Shown: piece by piece, positions 26,377 through 37,632 of the stretch
Layout of the letters: the number at the start of each line of letters is the position of its first letter
How positions within the stretch are numbered: the stretch's first letter is position 1
Assembly (NCBI GenBank): GCA_014905825.1
Contig: JACGCN010000100.1
Location: 1 to 57,798 of the forward strand
Origin: Lyophyllum atratum
Lineage: Eukaryota > Basidiomycota > Agaricomycetes > Agaricales > Lyophyllaceae
Length of the DNA stretch: 57,798 bases
Direction of reading: 5' to 3'
Made by a program: the position numbers and the translations under genes
The notes under the pieces: model-generated
What the model was told of the DNA's origin: nothing
What the model saw: only the letters and a program-made list of their open reading frames with translations
Database searches by the model: none

Positions 26377-26603
26377 GATTCAAGTTTGTAAGTCGGTACC
26401 AAGTAGTTTGTCAGAAATTGTCAACAGCGACCACCACGTGAGGCTGTCCTGATTTTGATGGAAGTAAGGGGCGGTCAGCGAGGGCTTTGAATTTACTCTA
26501 GAATCACTTCAGCAACATAGACGGCGGCGGAGGCAAGCTTGGGTGCGACGGACGGGACTGGCAGACAGCAGAATTTCCGACATCTGAGACTGAAACATCC
26601 ATC

Positions 26604-29010
26604 ATGGCGTTTGCAGTGGGCATGCTGCGCCCACCGGTCAACAACCCCCGCAGATCGACGGCGACCATGCTCGACGGCTACGACAGCGCGTCCAGCACCG
26701 ACTCAGATAGGATACACGGCAGAACACGCTTACTGCCCACCGGCGCCTCCAGCGCTCCTCGTCCCGACTTCCTCTTCCCTCCTCACCACCAGTCGGGGCG
26801 TTCCTCCGTCTCCTCCACGGCGACCTCCACACCCCTCCCCTCGCGCTCTACCTCTCCTCTTCCCCAGTTCTATTCTTCCAACCCGTCCTCGTCATGCACG
26901 TCAGACACAGATAGCGAGCCCATGGCCCATCTGCTGCGGAACAGGAACCTTTGGTGGAGAGAAAACAGACGCAGCTGGTGGTCCGTATCGCGGCGGCGGC
27001 GGAGACGAGACGGACGGATAGTCAGATTTCTGAAAAAGTGGACCAGGCGGCTAGTACGCCATCCATTCTTTCCTAGTCAGCCTATCACCATAGTAAGCGC
27101 TGTGCTTTCATCATCACATTTAGTCTTCTGACTCCTTCCAGGTCCTCACTCTCATTCTGCTCTCCATTTTCGCAATCTTCCTTACTCTTCTGCTAATTTA
27201 TATTCTCAATCCCGACAAGGAACCACTGCCATGGAGAGCCTACTGCTCCAATCTCTCCTTATCCGCGCCATATGACGCCGCCCCCTCTTCATCCTACCCA
27301 TCTTCCGACTATTCTGCAGCAAAACCCCCTGCCTTCCCGCCTTCTGACCTAGATACCCTATCACCCGCGGGCCTATTTGTCGGAGTATTCTCCGTCGATT
27401 CCAGTTTTGAACGACGCATGCTTGTCCGAACAACCTGGGCCAGTCATCCACGGAGCAGAGACGGAGCAGGTGAGGGGGACGACGGTGTCGGTACTTCGAG
27501 AACCATCGTTCGTTTTATATTAGGCCAACCCTTAAAGGATTGGGAGCGGAGGATAAAGCTGGAGATGGAGAGTACGTGAATGTTCGGACAGCCGACGTGT
27601 GCCCTTGCTGATGACTTTCCTTGTTCCCAGCGTATAACGACATCGTCATTCTTCCAATAACGGAAAACATGAACTACGGCAAAACACACACATTCTTCTC
27701 CTGGGCGGCCATCAATGCCTGGGTCCCACCTGTCTACTCCAATTCCACAGTGTCCCCGCCGCTCTTTTCCTACTCAAATCATACCGCCTCCCCCCCGCCT
27801 CTGGCACCCCACGACAGCTTCTTTGCGTGGCAGGATCAACATTCTGGAACCCTGAGGTCGTGGGTTCGACCCGACTTCGTAGTGAAGGTTGATGACGATT
27901 CTTTCGTAATGCTGGCAGAGCTAGAGTCGCGCCTTCGGGTGGAACTGCATACGCAACCGCAGCCCAACCATGAGCCGCCACAACAATCTACGTCCATGCC
28001 GCCACCTGCAGAATCATCATCAACCCAGGGGAATACGTCGACAAGCAGCCTTGTCGTGACCGCCCAGGATATACCGCATCAACCCTTAGTCGCGAACTCC
28101 GCACCGCAAGCCATAAACGATCCGTTGATTTATTGGGGTTACCTTGTCACGAATCGCCTACACAAATTTATGGCAGGTGAACTGTACGCACTGAGCTGGA
28201 GCTTAGTGGATTGGGCAGCCAAAGATCCGACTGTAAAGGGATTGACCAAGGGCGCCGAAGACAAACAAACGGCGAAGTGGATGAAACTGCACCCTCGAGC
28301 GGGTGAGGTCCGGTGGGCTAGTGAGCGATGTTGGATTTACGATCATCCAAGATCTGGGACGGTGTACGTTGCATCCATTCTTTTTCACCCCTAAACTAAC
28401 CCCTTTCAAGGTATGCGCATGGTTTCCTCTACCCATCGGAAGCAACTCGTGTAAAACGCAGCATGAGGAGCTATTTGGACAAAACATTCATAGATGTGGT
28501 GACCTCCCCAACAAACGCCATAAGCGGTAGCACGCCTCCTACACCAGCAGCGTGGGCATATTCTAGCGTCTCCACATTTGGTGTGCGGTACCAGCCCCCT
28601 CTCCCTGACCTATCTATCAAGCACAGTGTGGAGGCCCTGGTGGAAGGTAGTGATATGTCGATGATACGAGAAGGTATCACTGTTTTTCATGATCGCATCG
28701 CGTATCTATTGCTAATGAGATGATTCCAGGGAGCCCGATGACTGCAGATTACGCGTGGACGCATCGAGAAGGCCGGAGAAAACGCTATGAGGGAAAGCGC
28801 GTTGGCGGCACGGTCGTTGTGCACTTCATCAAGAAGAATATCTGGTATCTGGAGACCGCCCTCGCTCTCCTAGAAGGTGAAGAGCAGTCGGAATTCGAAA
28901 ACTTCCAGTCTCGGGAATTGGAAAAGGCGGCACTGGCGCGGCTCCCCTCACCAGCCTACTCACATACTACCACGCGACGGCCGGCGCGCACGGCACACAG
29001 GCGTTCATAG
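26604..29010 (+). CDS. GT31-family galactosyltransferase-like protein, type II membrane
   Basis: Golgi-type glycosyltransferase. A 160-residue Ser/Arg-rich cytosolic N-terminus precedes one signal anchor (VLTLILLSIFAIFLTLLLIY). The catalytic part has GLFVGVFSVDSSFERRMLVR, TWASHPRSR, NDIVILPITENMNYGKTHT and the metal-binding DxD motif in FVVKVDDDSFVML. DPLIYWGYLVTNRLHKFMAG and ASERCWIYDHPRSGTVYAHG follow, as in beta-1,3-galactosyltransferases. A proline/Ser-rich insert separates DxD from the second half. Five exons read cleanly. The acceptor sugar cannot be told from sequence. Confidence 0.85.
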
Positions 29011-29383
29011 CGATTGTACAAAGCCACCTCATTGTTAACTGTTTCCCCTGCTTCCTCTCACATATCTGCTATCGGAATCTCTGACTCCTCACTTGTCCCG
29101 TCCTTTACACTTTACACCGCATATACCTCCACATCCCGGCACACCGTCTGGGAACAGGGACTTTTAACGTCATGCCCCTGTTGCAACAACTTCATAATTT
29201 CCTTTCGTCGGCCGCGACGGACCGTCACGCCAGCTTAACATTGCCATTCATTCTTTGCACATTCTTTGATTTGTATCTCATTGCTTTACACAGTTTTTCT
29301 TGGTTAGTTGACCGCACTTGGAAACTGATAAATTAAATGTAAAAAATCCGCGCAAAAGGAGATAACGAGACGGCAGTAGGCAT
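29011..29383. other. Convergent 3' flanks
   Basis: 373 bp between the ends of the GT31 gene and the first paralogue gene. An ORF at 29014-29238 has no recognisable features. No terminator structure or repeat seen. Confidence 0.45.
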
Positions 29384-30835
29384 TTAATCGCGATAGCCGT
29401 CAAGGAATGCCCTGTCGACTTCGCGTGTGTGGTCGCTGGTATCGACTATGGGCGTAGGCGACTGGTACCTCCCCAAGACTGATCGATTAATCGTTCCCTC
29501 CCACTTCCTGAACCAATCTCCTTCTCTGAGCCCAACCAGCTTTTTCACTCCATTCGGGGTATGCATGACCCTTGAAGACCCTTGAGGGGTATACTCTGGG
29601 GGCGAGGCGCCGCGCTGGGAGTCCTCAGGATCCTCGCCCTCGCATACCTGTTCCCAACGTTTCAGGGCGTACGCGCCACCGCAGACCTCCCAGCGTCCGC
29701 CTCCTCGAGAATGAAAACGTTTAAAAAGCCAAATGAAAGGAAATATTAGGAGGAGGATAGACAGGAGCTTAAGCCATTTGTTGGAGAGCATCCTCGAAAG
29801 GCTGTTGTCCGGCCTGATATAAACCTTAGAACCTTGTCGCTGGAATTCGACCTCGAGAGATCCGTGATACATTGTCGCGATGATCGAAGAGCGCACGGCA
29901 CTCTCGAGTTGTTGCAGATTCCAACCATATAATACCTTGCTGCGACGTAAGCCAGCTTGTTGGAACACGTAGAGCGACGATCGCACCTTGTCATACGTGA
30001 ATTCCTTGAGATATTTTTGACTTGCGCAGTACTCGTCCGCCCATTGACGCAGGCTTTTCGAAGACCTTAGAGCATCTCCACCGTCGTCTGAGCCGCCTTC
30101 AACCCAGCCTTCTATGCTCGAAACCCAGGGAGGTAATCCGCGAGCAGTCCGTTCCTCAACCCACTTCGTGTGCTCCTTCTTGACCGCTCGTTTTACTCTC
30201 TGTGTATGTCCTAGCGACTCCGTCTCACGCATCATGCGGCCGCGATATGCTGGCTCGTTATCAGCGACAGACCAATGGACGGGCTTTGACTCGCGCGCTG
30301 GACTGGCATCGATGTAAAAGTCGAAATCAGTGACAGTCTCTGTGTAGGTCTCCCTGCGCGACTGAGTGCGGCCATCATTGGACCTCTCCGTAACCCAACG
30401 AGTACGGTACTCAGAATGTGTGCCACGGCAGTGCAGACGATATGAAGGGCGTCTGTCTGCCTGTGCTAGTAAGAAGCGATAGAGTGCTTCGCCTGGATGG
30501 TGCGAGTCAGGACTCAGCAGACACGCCAACAGCAAGTGAACGCCCTCACCGTCAGAATTAAGATGTGGATCGTGTGATACAATGTCCCCAGAACTAGTTT
30601 CAAAGTAGTCGGCGTCGTATAGAGCAAACTCTGGAGGTGGCTGTAGAGGGGTTGGGCCGGAGAATTCTACGACTTGATGCGCAGTAGATGGACCTGCCTC
30701 GCTCCGCAGGTCTGTGAATGGAGGAGGGGGCTCGGTGGCGAAGTCAGCAAGGTTTTCATCGCCAGTGCCGAAGAGGAGTGGGTGCTGTTCATCGCCAGGT
30801 TCAGCGAGCCCTTTGTCCTGCACGTTAACGATCAT
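29384..30835 (-). CDS. Single-pass membrane protein of unknown family, paralogue B
   Basis: About 450 residues with one membrane segment (LLSILLLIFPFIWLFKRF) followed by the signature HSRGGGRWEVCGGAYALKRW. N-terminal motifs are YDADYFETSSGDIVSHDPHL and GEALYRFLLAQADRRPSYRL; the middle includes DNEPAYRGRMMRE and LRQWADEYCASQKYLKEFTY. A closely similar gene lies at 34203-35492. Comparison shows two introns here (54 and 51 nt) that are multiples of three without stops, so the unspliced frame is also open. True start is ATG at 30835. I do not know a function for the family. Confidence 0.82.
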   Translation of the reverse strand: MIVNVQDKGLAEPGDEQHPLLFGTGDENLADFATEPPPPFTDLRSEAGPSTAHQVVEFSGPTPLQPPPEFALYDADYFETSSGDIVSHDPHLNSDGEGVHLLLACLLSPDSHHPGEALYRFLLAQADRRPSYRLHCRGTHSEYRTRWVTERSNDGRTQSRRETYTETVTDFDFYIDASPARESKPVHWSVADNEPAYRGRMMRETESLGHTQRVKRAVKKEHTKWVEERTARGLPPWVSSIEGWVEGGSDDGGDALRSSKSLRQWADEYCASQKYLKEFTYDKVRSSLYVFQQAGLRRSKVLYGWNLQQLESAVRSSIIATMYHGSLEVEFQRQGSKVYIRPDNSLSRMLSNKWLKLLSILLLIFPFIWLFKRFHSRGGGRWEVCGGAYALKRWEQVCEGEDPEDSQRGASPPEYTPQGSSRVMHTPNGVKKLVGLREGDWFRKWEGTINRSVLGRYQSPTPIVDTSDHTREVDRAFLDGYRD

Positions 30836-30928
30836 GGTCAAGCTATTTATGGGGCAGCAACGTGTTCGAATTCGAAATTACATGTATGGCGCTATTTATA
30901 GCATCCGAGTCACTTCGGTGCCTTCAAG

Positions 30929-33900
30929 TTAGATTTGGGCTGCCGCATGCCCATCTGCTCGTGGATCAGAGCCCGCTGCCCACACAAACCTCCCAGATGC
31001 GTCGTTCAGTTTCTGAATGACCTGCCCACGTCCCATCATTCCTCGACCAAATCCGCTTACTACCTGCGCATCATGTCCCATATCTACATGTTTCTGAGAA
31101 TCTCACCATAACCAGAGCTACAACAGACCACTCACCTCTAAGACATGTGACAATCTCATCTGAAATACCCTCCTCAAAGAAGACTTGGCTGTTTGGGTCA
31201 CCACACTGCTGGCGGTATGGCAAATTTGGGAACAAACACGGTTTAGCTAACATGCTCTCGTGCTTAAAAGAGAATTTTGTGACGAACACTCAGAAGGTCT
31301 GTTAATGAACAGTCAGAAAACATGTAACGTGTTTTCCGGAGGTTTGTACCAAAACAGGAAAAAGATTTCCTGTTGTGTTTTTTTGACAAACACGCATTCC
31401 TTTGTCTGAAACAAAGGAATGCCTGTTCGTCGGGAAACATAATAAGAGAAAGGTTATCTTATTGGCAGCAAACCTATAAAAAACAGGTAACATGTTTTCC
31501 GACAGTTTCTCAAGAAATCTGTTAGGTGTTCGTCAAAATAATCATTTCTAAGTAAGAAAACATGTTTGTTAAACCGTGTTTATCGCCAAACTCTCGATGA
31601 CGCCAGCAGTGCCAGCGTGTGAACCGGAATCTGGCATTCCCGCAGAAATACAGAATCGAGGCGCGTCGAGCGCTGCTTGTGCTGTATATCCCCGCAAGAT
31701 ATTTAGGAGCACTTGAACGTGGCCTTGTGGCTAAGGATCGTGTTATCTAACCCACCACGCGCGGAATTGAGCATGAGTCGTACCTGCATGTAACCCCCCA
31801 TAACACCGTAGCTCAAGAAAAGCTCGTCGCCTCGCGTAGCCAGAGCTGGTATAATCGTATGGTATGGTCGTTTACCACCCTATTACCCGCGCAATTAGGA
31901 CGAGAGAGTCGAGGCCCAAAAAACTGTCTCTCACCCGCAGGGCGTTGGGGTGCTTCTCGTTCAACACAAATCCGCAGCCTCGATTTTGAAGGGTAAAGCC
32001 GCACCCCTTTGGAATCGCTTCATGGCTTCAAGGTTAGACTTCAACCAACGCAATACAAAATCACACTCCCTACCTCCCGTTCCAAAGCCTTGAAAGCAGT
32101 CAGCCTCGCTCTCCATTGGCCAACAAAATAGACGCTTACCTGCGTAATTGCTCTGAATATAGCTACACGCATTGCCCCACTGGTCCGTCACTGGAATAAT
32201 GTTGTAGGACTGAAAGATCCAAGGTGGAAATATCTTACCTGAAAAGTACACTGTATCAGAGGAGTTTACTGGGCTTCCCTATGCGCTCGTTAGAATCAAA
32301 AACTAGGCTGGTAAATTAGACTTAGAATTCCATACATGGACGACTTTGGGATTTGTCCTCAGAGGATCAAATAGTCTTGCCCGCTCCGCCAGGTATGACT
32401 GAAGGTTGTTAAAGGGCCGCTTTGATATCTGGACCGCAGGACTCACCTTGCTTAGTAGTTTTTCTACCGGTACATGCTCGACATCGGGGTCTGTGACATA
32501 CCACTGGCTGTCTGAAAATGCCAGGCTAGCAGGATACGTTTCAAGTCAGCTCCGAAACGACGGAAGTAGAGGTAACACACCGTAGAGCCTCAACCAAGGT
32601 GTGGAGATACTCTGCTGAATTGTGCTCCATCTGATCGAGAGGCTTTGAGATGCCCTGTTCTTGAATACTCTCAAGGATTCCAAGCGCTATCAGAGCGGTA
32701 ATCCCTGGCAAGGTACAGGGAGTGAGTTCCAGTCTTGTCAGCTATTGAGACCCTGCTGTATATCACCTTGTCCGTTTGGGGGGCACTTGTGCTGTCGTTT
32801 AGCAGGCTCCCATCTGGGCCAATAAGAATTACTCACTTCATAGATAGTGACCTCGCCTCCATACGTATAACTGATAGGCTCTACGAACTGGGTCGCGTGC
32901 TTCGCGAGGTCCTCTAGCTCCATGACCCCATTCTTGCTCTGGATAACATCGACGATAGCTTGCGCAACTCTGCCTTTATAGAAGCCGTCCTTTCCGTGAG
33001 TTGTGAGCTCACGAAAAGTTTGGGCCAGATTTGGTAGCTTAATGATTTGGCCGGGCAGAGGCGCTTTTCCGTTGAGTAGCATTTCATCCCCGTTGGGAGA
33101 AGCATTCTTTATGAGGTCCTATAAAATGTCACAACCCTATTCGCAAGGCATTCAGAAAAAAGCAAACAGTGCAACGTACTTCAGACCGTTGCCACTGTAG
33201 AAATTTTATCAGTGCCCTGCTATGAAAAGCCAACTTCAGAAGAGACACCCACGGCATAGCTATGTATTTCCGAAACGGGCACTCTGAACAGCGCCTAAAT
33301 CAACCTTGGATCTACGTCAGGGCAGATAAGACGCACCCTTCCTCAGCCAATCTGATTGCAGGTTCAAAGACCTCGGCAGTGGAAAGCTTGCCATTGCCAA
33401 ATTCCTTGATGGTATCGATCCAGGCGGCAGCCGCTCCTAAGCAAAAATCCAGGTTCGTTTGTGCCTGCTAACCGGGAAGGGCTTACCAGGGACAGTGACC
33501 GAGTTTATATCTGTAAGCGGAATAGTATGTCCAGTATGCCCTTGCGATCGGGCATATTCTATCGTGAGTTTTTCAGGTGAACGTCCGGACCCGTTGAGGG
33601 CCTTTACAGTCTTCGTCGCTGCGTCGTAAAATAGGCAAAAGGCATCACTGGTCGCCGAAATGACTTAGCATAATGCGTATATACCCTCGATGCGTTAGGA
33701 AACTTACCCACCAATCCCACAGCAGCTTGGCTCTGTGACATTCAGCGCAGCAGATGTGGCTACAGCAGCATCCGCTAATTACTCGAGAGAGTGGTCAGAC
33801 CGAGGCATGCATTTTGAGATGGAACGGCTTGCCTGCATTTCCCCCTTTTCTAAGGATCTCCAACCCAGCCTCGGCGGCTAGAGGCTGGGAACAGGCGACT

Positions 33901-34004
33901 ATACCTTTCGTTCCGTACACAACCGATCGGCGGCTCGAAAAAGGCTGCAAGACGAGGGCAGGTTGGTCAACCTTGGGCCAGTCGATCTTGATCGGGGTGG
34001 GCAT
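30929..34004 (-). CDS. Gamma-glutamyltranspeptidase-like protein, with inserted element
   Basis: Ntn-hydrolase family related to bacterial-type GGT; would cleave gamma-glutamyl amides such as glutathione. It begins [16 protein letters not shown] and contains [76 protein letters not shown], then [32 protein letters not shown] and [16 protein letters not shown], ending [12 protein letters not shown]. It has no signal peptide. Many small introns, one of them GC-AG (33775-33832). Between GVIESLA and [12 protein letters not shown] sits the 366-bp element; if it lies in an intron the protein is intact, otherwise the last 80 residues are cut off. The invariant nucleophile Thr could not be placed with certainty. 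Confidence 0.8.
31225..31590. mobile_element. Foldback/MITE-like element with nested hairpins
   Basis: About 366 bp, AT-rich, unlike its surroundings. The ends match in inverted orientation: TTTGG at 31225 with CCAAA ending at 31590, then AAACACGGTTTA (31234) against TAAACCGTGTTT, and 19 of 21 matches over the 21-bp block. The similarity continues inwards with small gaps for over 110 bp per arm (shared ACGAACAC, GAAAACATGT, AGGTTTG blocks). The centre holds three hairpins: 31353-31361/31366-31374 (9 bp), a perfect 12-bp stem with 5-nt loop at 31394-31422, and 31441-31447/31457-31463. No ORF of note. No clear target-site duplication seen. Confidence 0.72.
33775..33832 (-). other. GC-AG intron in the GGT-like gene
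   Basis: Minus-strand donor GCAG|GCAAGC, acceptor TAATTAG, 58 nt. Removal joins [10 protein letters not shown] to [12 protein letters not shown], the universal GGT motif; without removal the frame is wrong. Confidence 0.75.
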
Positions 34005-34202
34005 GATTCTCGGGAAGGATTAGAACACCTGTCATGCGATTTGTCTTAAGTATATACACAAAATTCGCCACGCCTATACGGACTTCCGTTCTCCTGCTCA
34101 TGGAGGTTGCGGAGATCAGCCACCGGATCCGGACCGGTAATCTCTCAAGGACGAAATGACAAATTCATTGAACCGGCGTGGAGCGAACCAGCTGATCTTG
34201 CC

Positions 34203-35492
34203 CTAGCTATAGCCATCCAAGGCATCGCCTGGCGTATAACCGTCAAGAGCTCGTGCTGGATCAACTGGACCTTCCCCTACATCCCGCATGGGCTCCGATC
34301 TCTGCAATCTCGCCACTACGGATCTCTTGATGACCGCTTCCCACTGCTTAAACCACTCCCCCTCACGTAGTCCCCACAACTTGATTGGGCCATCCTCCGT
34401 CTCCAGTATCCTCGGTGGCGGGCGGACGCCATCCCTGTCGGCCTCCCATTCAGGCGCATCCAGTGGTTCCACGTGTTTGAGGGCATACGCGCCCCCACAG
34501 ACTTCCCAGCGTCCTCCACCTCGCGAATGATATCTTTTGAATAGCCAGATAAATGGGTAGATGAGGAAAACAATCAAGAGGAATTTGACGAAAGTTTTGG
34601 ATAGTGTGCGGGACAATCGGTTGTCTGCTCGAATAAAAATCTTGGTCGCGTTGAGGCGAAAGTCTACAGCTACATGGCCCCCATATTGAGTTTGTGCGAT
34701 TGCACCCCGAATGGCCTCCTCTAGTGCTTGCATATTCCAGCTATGCACAAACTAGAACAATAACTTGAGCATGGATCGGAGGGGTGAAGGGCAGTGCGCC
34801 TTACTTTCTCATACACAAACTCTTTGAGGTACTTTGGGCTTGAGCAGTACTCATCGGCCCATTGGCGGAGGGTTTGGGATGACTGCAAAACATTGAGATC
34901 TTGCTTCCCATCACGACTAGCCCATGGAGGGTAGCCTTTCTCCTCGCGTTCATGCTCCCAAAGCTTGAAGCTTGTTGTCTCATCCTCTGTAGCCTTGCGC
35001 CGTCCGTCTAGAGCTTGGACCTGTCGGACCATAAGGCCGCGGTAAGCAGGCTCAGAGTCGGCAAAAGACCAATGCACAGGCCCTCTGGCAACGAGGTCGG
35101 AGAGGTCTATCGAGAATGCGAAGTCCTGGATAGTGACGGTGTACGTCTCAGTGTGTTGTGTCGTTCGACCATTCACAGTACGAGTTACACGTCGGGTGCG
35201 TTGCTCTTGGTGAGTACCGCCGCAGTGAAGGGTATGGACGGGGAACGCCGCGGAATGAGATAACAGGAAGCGATAGAGTGCTTCACCTGGATGCGGAACA
35301 GCTCAGATAAGGGGTATTGAGAATTGAGGAAGCATTACCATCTTCGTTTAGGTGATGATCATGGGAGATGATGTCGCCGTCGCTGTCGTGGAAGAACTCG
35401 GCCTCGTACGGGGTGAAGGAGGGTGGCCTTTCGTCTAAAATATCGACTGTAACGTGAGGCAACGCGTCTGAGCTGGCCTGCTTCTGTTCCAT
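34203..35492 (-). CDS. Single-pass membrane protein of unknown family, paralogue A
   Basis: Paralogue of the 29384-30835 gene, with the same order of motifs: YEAEFFHDSDGDIISHDHHL, GEALYRFLLSHSAAFPVHTL, DSEPAYRGLMVRQ, LRQWADEYCSSPKYLKEFVY, the membrane segment FLLIVFLIYPFIWLFKRY and HSRGGGRWEVCGGAYALKHV, ending GYTPGDALDGYS. Three exons; the two introns sit at the same codons as in the paralogue but contain stops or shift frame. It lies 199 bp upstream of the GGT-like start on the same strand. Start at MEQKQASSDALP is the first ATG of the conserved part. Confidence 0.82.
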
Positions 35493-35887
35493 GATGGTGT
35501 TTACGGACCTGACTTGCGAGAATCTGTGCCATGGCAGCGAACGGGTTGGGCACTGCCGCACTGGCTGTGTTGGGTGGTGAACGGCGTGTGTGTGCACGTG
35601 ACCATGCCTTTCACAATTCCAAGGAGTTGTCGGCGGAAGAGTGGAGAAGGCCAGGGTCACCAGCGGCTGGACGACGCCGTCGTCGTCGCCATTGCTGAGG
35701 TCGCCGTGTAAGACGGTCTATAATGTTCTCAGTGCTCTTGTGAAAGCGCTCTTATCTACCTATTACAAGCGTCAATCGGTACTTATCAGGCAAGTGGTAC
35801 CACGTTCCTGCCTTTACGTTTAACCTCCGAGGCCGGCTCTGACTGCCCTACATCTCTTCCTTTTGCATTATGTTGTCTTGAATTCTA
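35493..35887. promoter_or_regulatory. Divergent promoter region
   Basis: 395 bp between outward starts of paralogue A and the Ser/Thr-rich protein gene. Short ORFs only. A pyrimidine-rich stretch precedes the plus-strand start. Confidence 0.35.
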
Positions 35888-37632
35888 ATGTCCTCAACGT
35901 CTGCTTCGACGACGCTCACTACGGCAACTTCTTCCGCCCCGTCCACCTCGGCTAATATTTCGGCCACTTCCACTTCCACCTCCACCACCACGCCCTCACC
36001 AACTTTTTCCTCCATGTCTACCTCATCGTCATCGTAAATCCTTTTATATTATTTCCACCCCCCCGTGCTTTGATAACCCAACTATTTGCCTTTCAGCGCA
36101 TCAACAGGAACTGGCTCATCGTCAACGAGTGCTTCATCGTCCAGCATGTCGACGTCAACTTCTTCCTCAACTTCTTCCTCGAGCTCTTCGAGTTCTTCAA
36201 GCTCTTCTACCTCTTCGCCTACCTCGTCTTCTACGTCGTCCACGTCTTCTTCTTCAAGCTCTTCGACATCTTCACGGACAAGTAATTCACCTTCGAACCC
36301 ACCGACTTCGACACGTCCACCACCACCACCATCGACGTCGACGTCGCCGCCAACGTCACTAACACCACCTCCTGGAGCCAGTACCCCAACACCTGGACCG
36401 CCGTCGGACACCTCGCGTGGATCGCCAACGTGAGGAATTTCTTTCTGGATTACGTCATATGTCGTCACTGAGCATCAATTCAGAACATTTGTTGCAACGA
36501 GTGGGCTCACGGCAGTTGCCTCCCAGTCCGTCGTCACTTCTATCATCACCTCCACCGCCAGCGATGGCCGCGTGGTCACCATCACTGCCCCCAGTGGAAA
36601 TCAGACCCTGAGTCCTGATAACAACAACTCCAAGATATCACCGTGCGTGTGATATCAACCTTCCTTCAACTGATGGTCTCACTTTCATCAGGTTCTTCCG
36701 AAATACGGGAGCCGTAGCGGGCGTCTTCGCAGTCGTTGGATTAGCGGCGGCCTCGATTCTTCTTTGGATATTGTTTGCTGTTCGACGCCGCCGTCGCACC
36801 CGGAGGTTGGAACACGATACCGCTGTTTCCGCCACACTTGCCGCTGCAGGCTTTCATAGAACCCCTTTGGACGATGACGATGTCAATATGGATAGCTCAC
36901 GAAGGTCCAGATTTGGCTCACCTGATGTCGAGATGAATCAGCGCTCCAGCTCTGGGTTCGCGAGCTCTGCTCCTAGTGGTACACGTACATCAGCCTACGT
37001 TGACTCGCCCCACCCGGACGACGCGGACCCCTTCAATCCTTATCACGACTACGTCGTTCCTCCCAATCTGGCAGCTGCCTCTGGTAGCAATCCACCTCCC
37101 GTTGCCTTTGTCACTGGTCCTTATCGAGATCACAATGCCAGTGGTAGCGCTGCCGGAGATCACGTCATCAGCCACTCGGCTTCTCACAGTGCTGGAAGCT
37201 ATGAACCTCTCCTTGCGTCTTACTACCGGCCTGCCCCGTCCTCGCCTGTTCTGACACCTACCAGACCTCCGAGCCCCCCTCCTCGCAACCCTCAGCGCAT
37301 TTCGGACGCAGGAAGAGCCGTACCCATCGTCGTTCTCCCCCCGAGGATACCAGTCCCAAAACCCGATGAAAGGAATCTCGCAAGCCGCGCTTCTTCCCTT
37401 TATTCGGCAGATAGCATAGGCGACGACAGGCTGGATCCAGGTCTTCGGCAAAGAATGAACATTGAAGCGGATCGTGCGTCTGAGAGGGACCTCAAAGACG
37501 AAGAAGATTATTCACGACCTGTCCTTGGAGTAAGTATGTCCTCGCCATTCACAATTCCCGTTCTAACAATCTCGTCTTGCTTAGGTTCGGAATTTACCTG
37601 ATACGACCAGCCAAGTCTCCCAAGAAATGTGA
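35888..37632 (+). CDS. Ser/Thr-rich single-pass membrane protein (sensor-like)
   Basis: The first about 190 residues are almost only Ser, Thr and Pro (MSSTSASTTLTTATSSAPS onward), a likely O-mannosylated stalk. A short unit TFVATSGLTAVASQSVVTSI follows, then FFRNTGAVAGVFAVVG, a membrane helix (LAAASILLWILFAVRRRRRT) and a 260-residue cytosolic tail with Pro-rich and acidic patches (PASSPVLTPTRPPSPPPRNP is approximate). Introns of 55-65 nt, last exon ending VRNLPDTTSQVSQEM. The architecture recalls Mid2/Wsc-type wall sensors, but I see no cysteine-rich WSC domain and no clear signal peptide at this start. Same architecture as the 39326-41735 gene. Confidence 0.72.

Noticed and set aside
27850..27870. 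tRNA-like GGTTCGACCC sequence
   Set aside because: It lies within the GT31 coding exon and no cloverleaf can be drawn around it.
31225..31590. The AT-rich block as an ordinary long intron
   Set aside because: The extended inverted symmetry and nested hairpins are not intron features, though the element may reside within an intron.
36082..36468. 128-codon minus-strand ORF rich in Asp, Glu and Val
   Set aside because: Pure shadow of the Ser-codon runs of the plus-strand Ser/Thr-rich protein.
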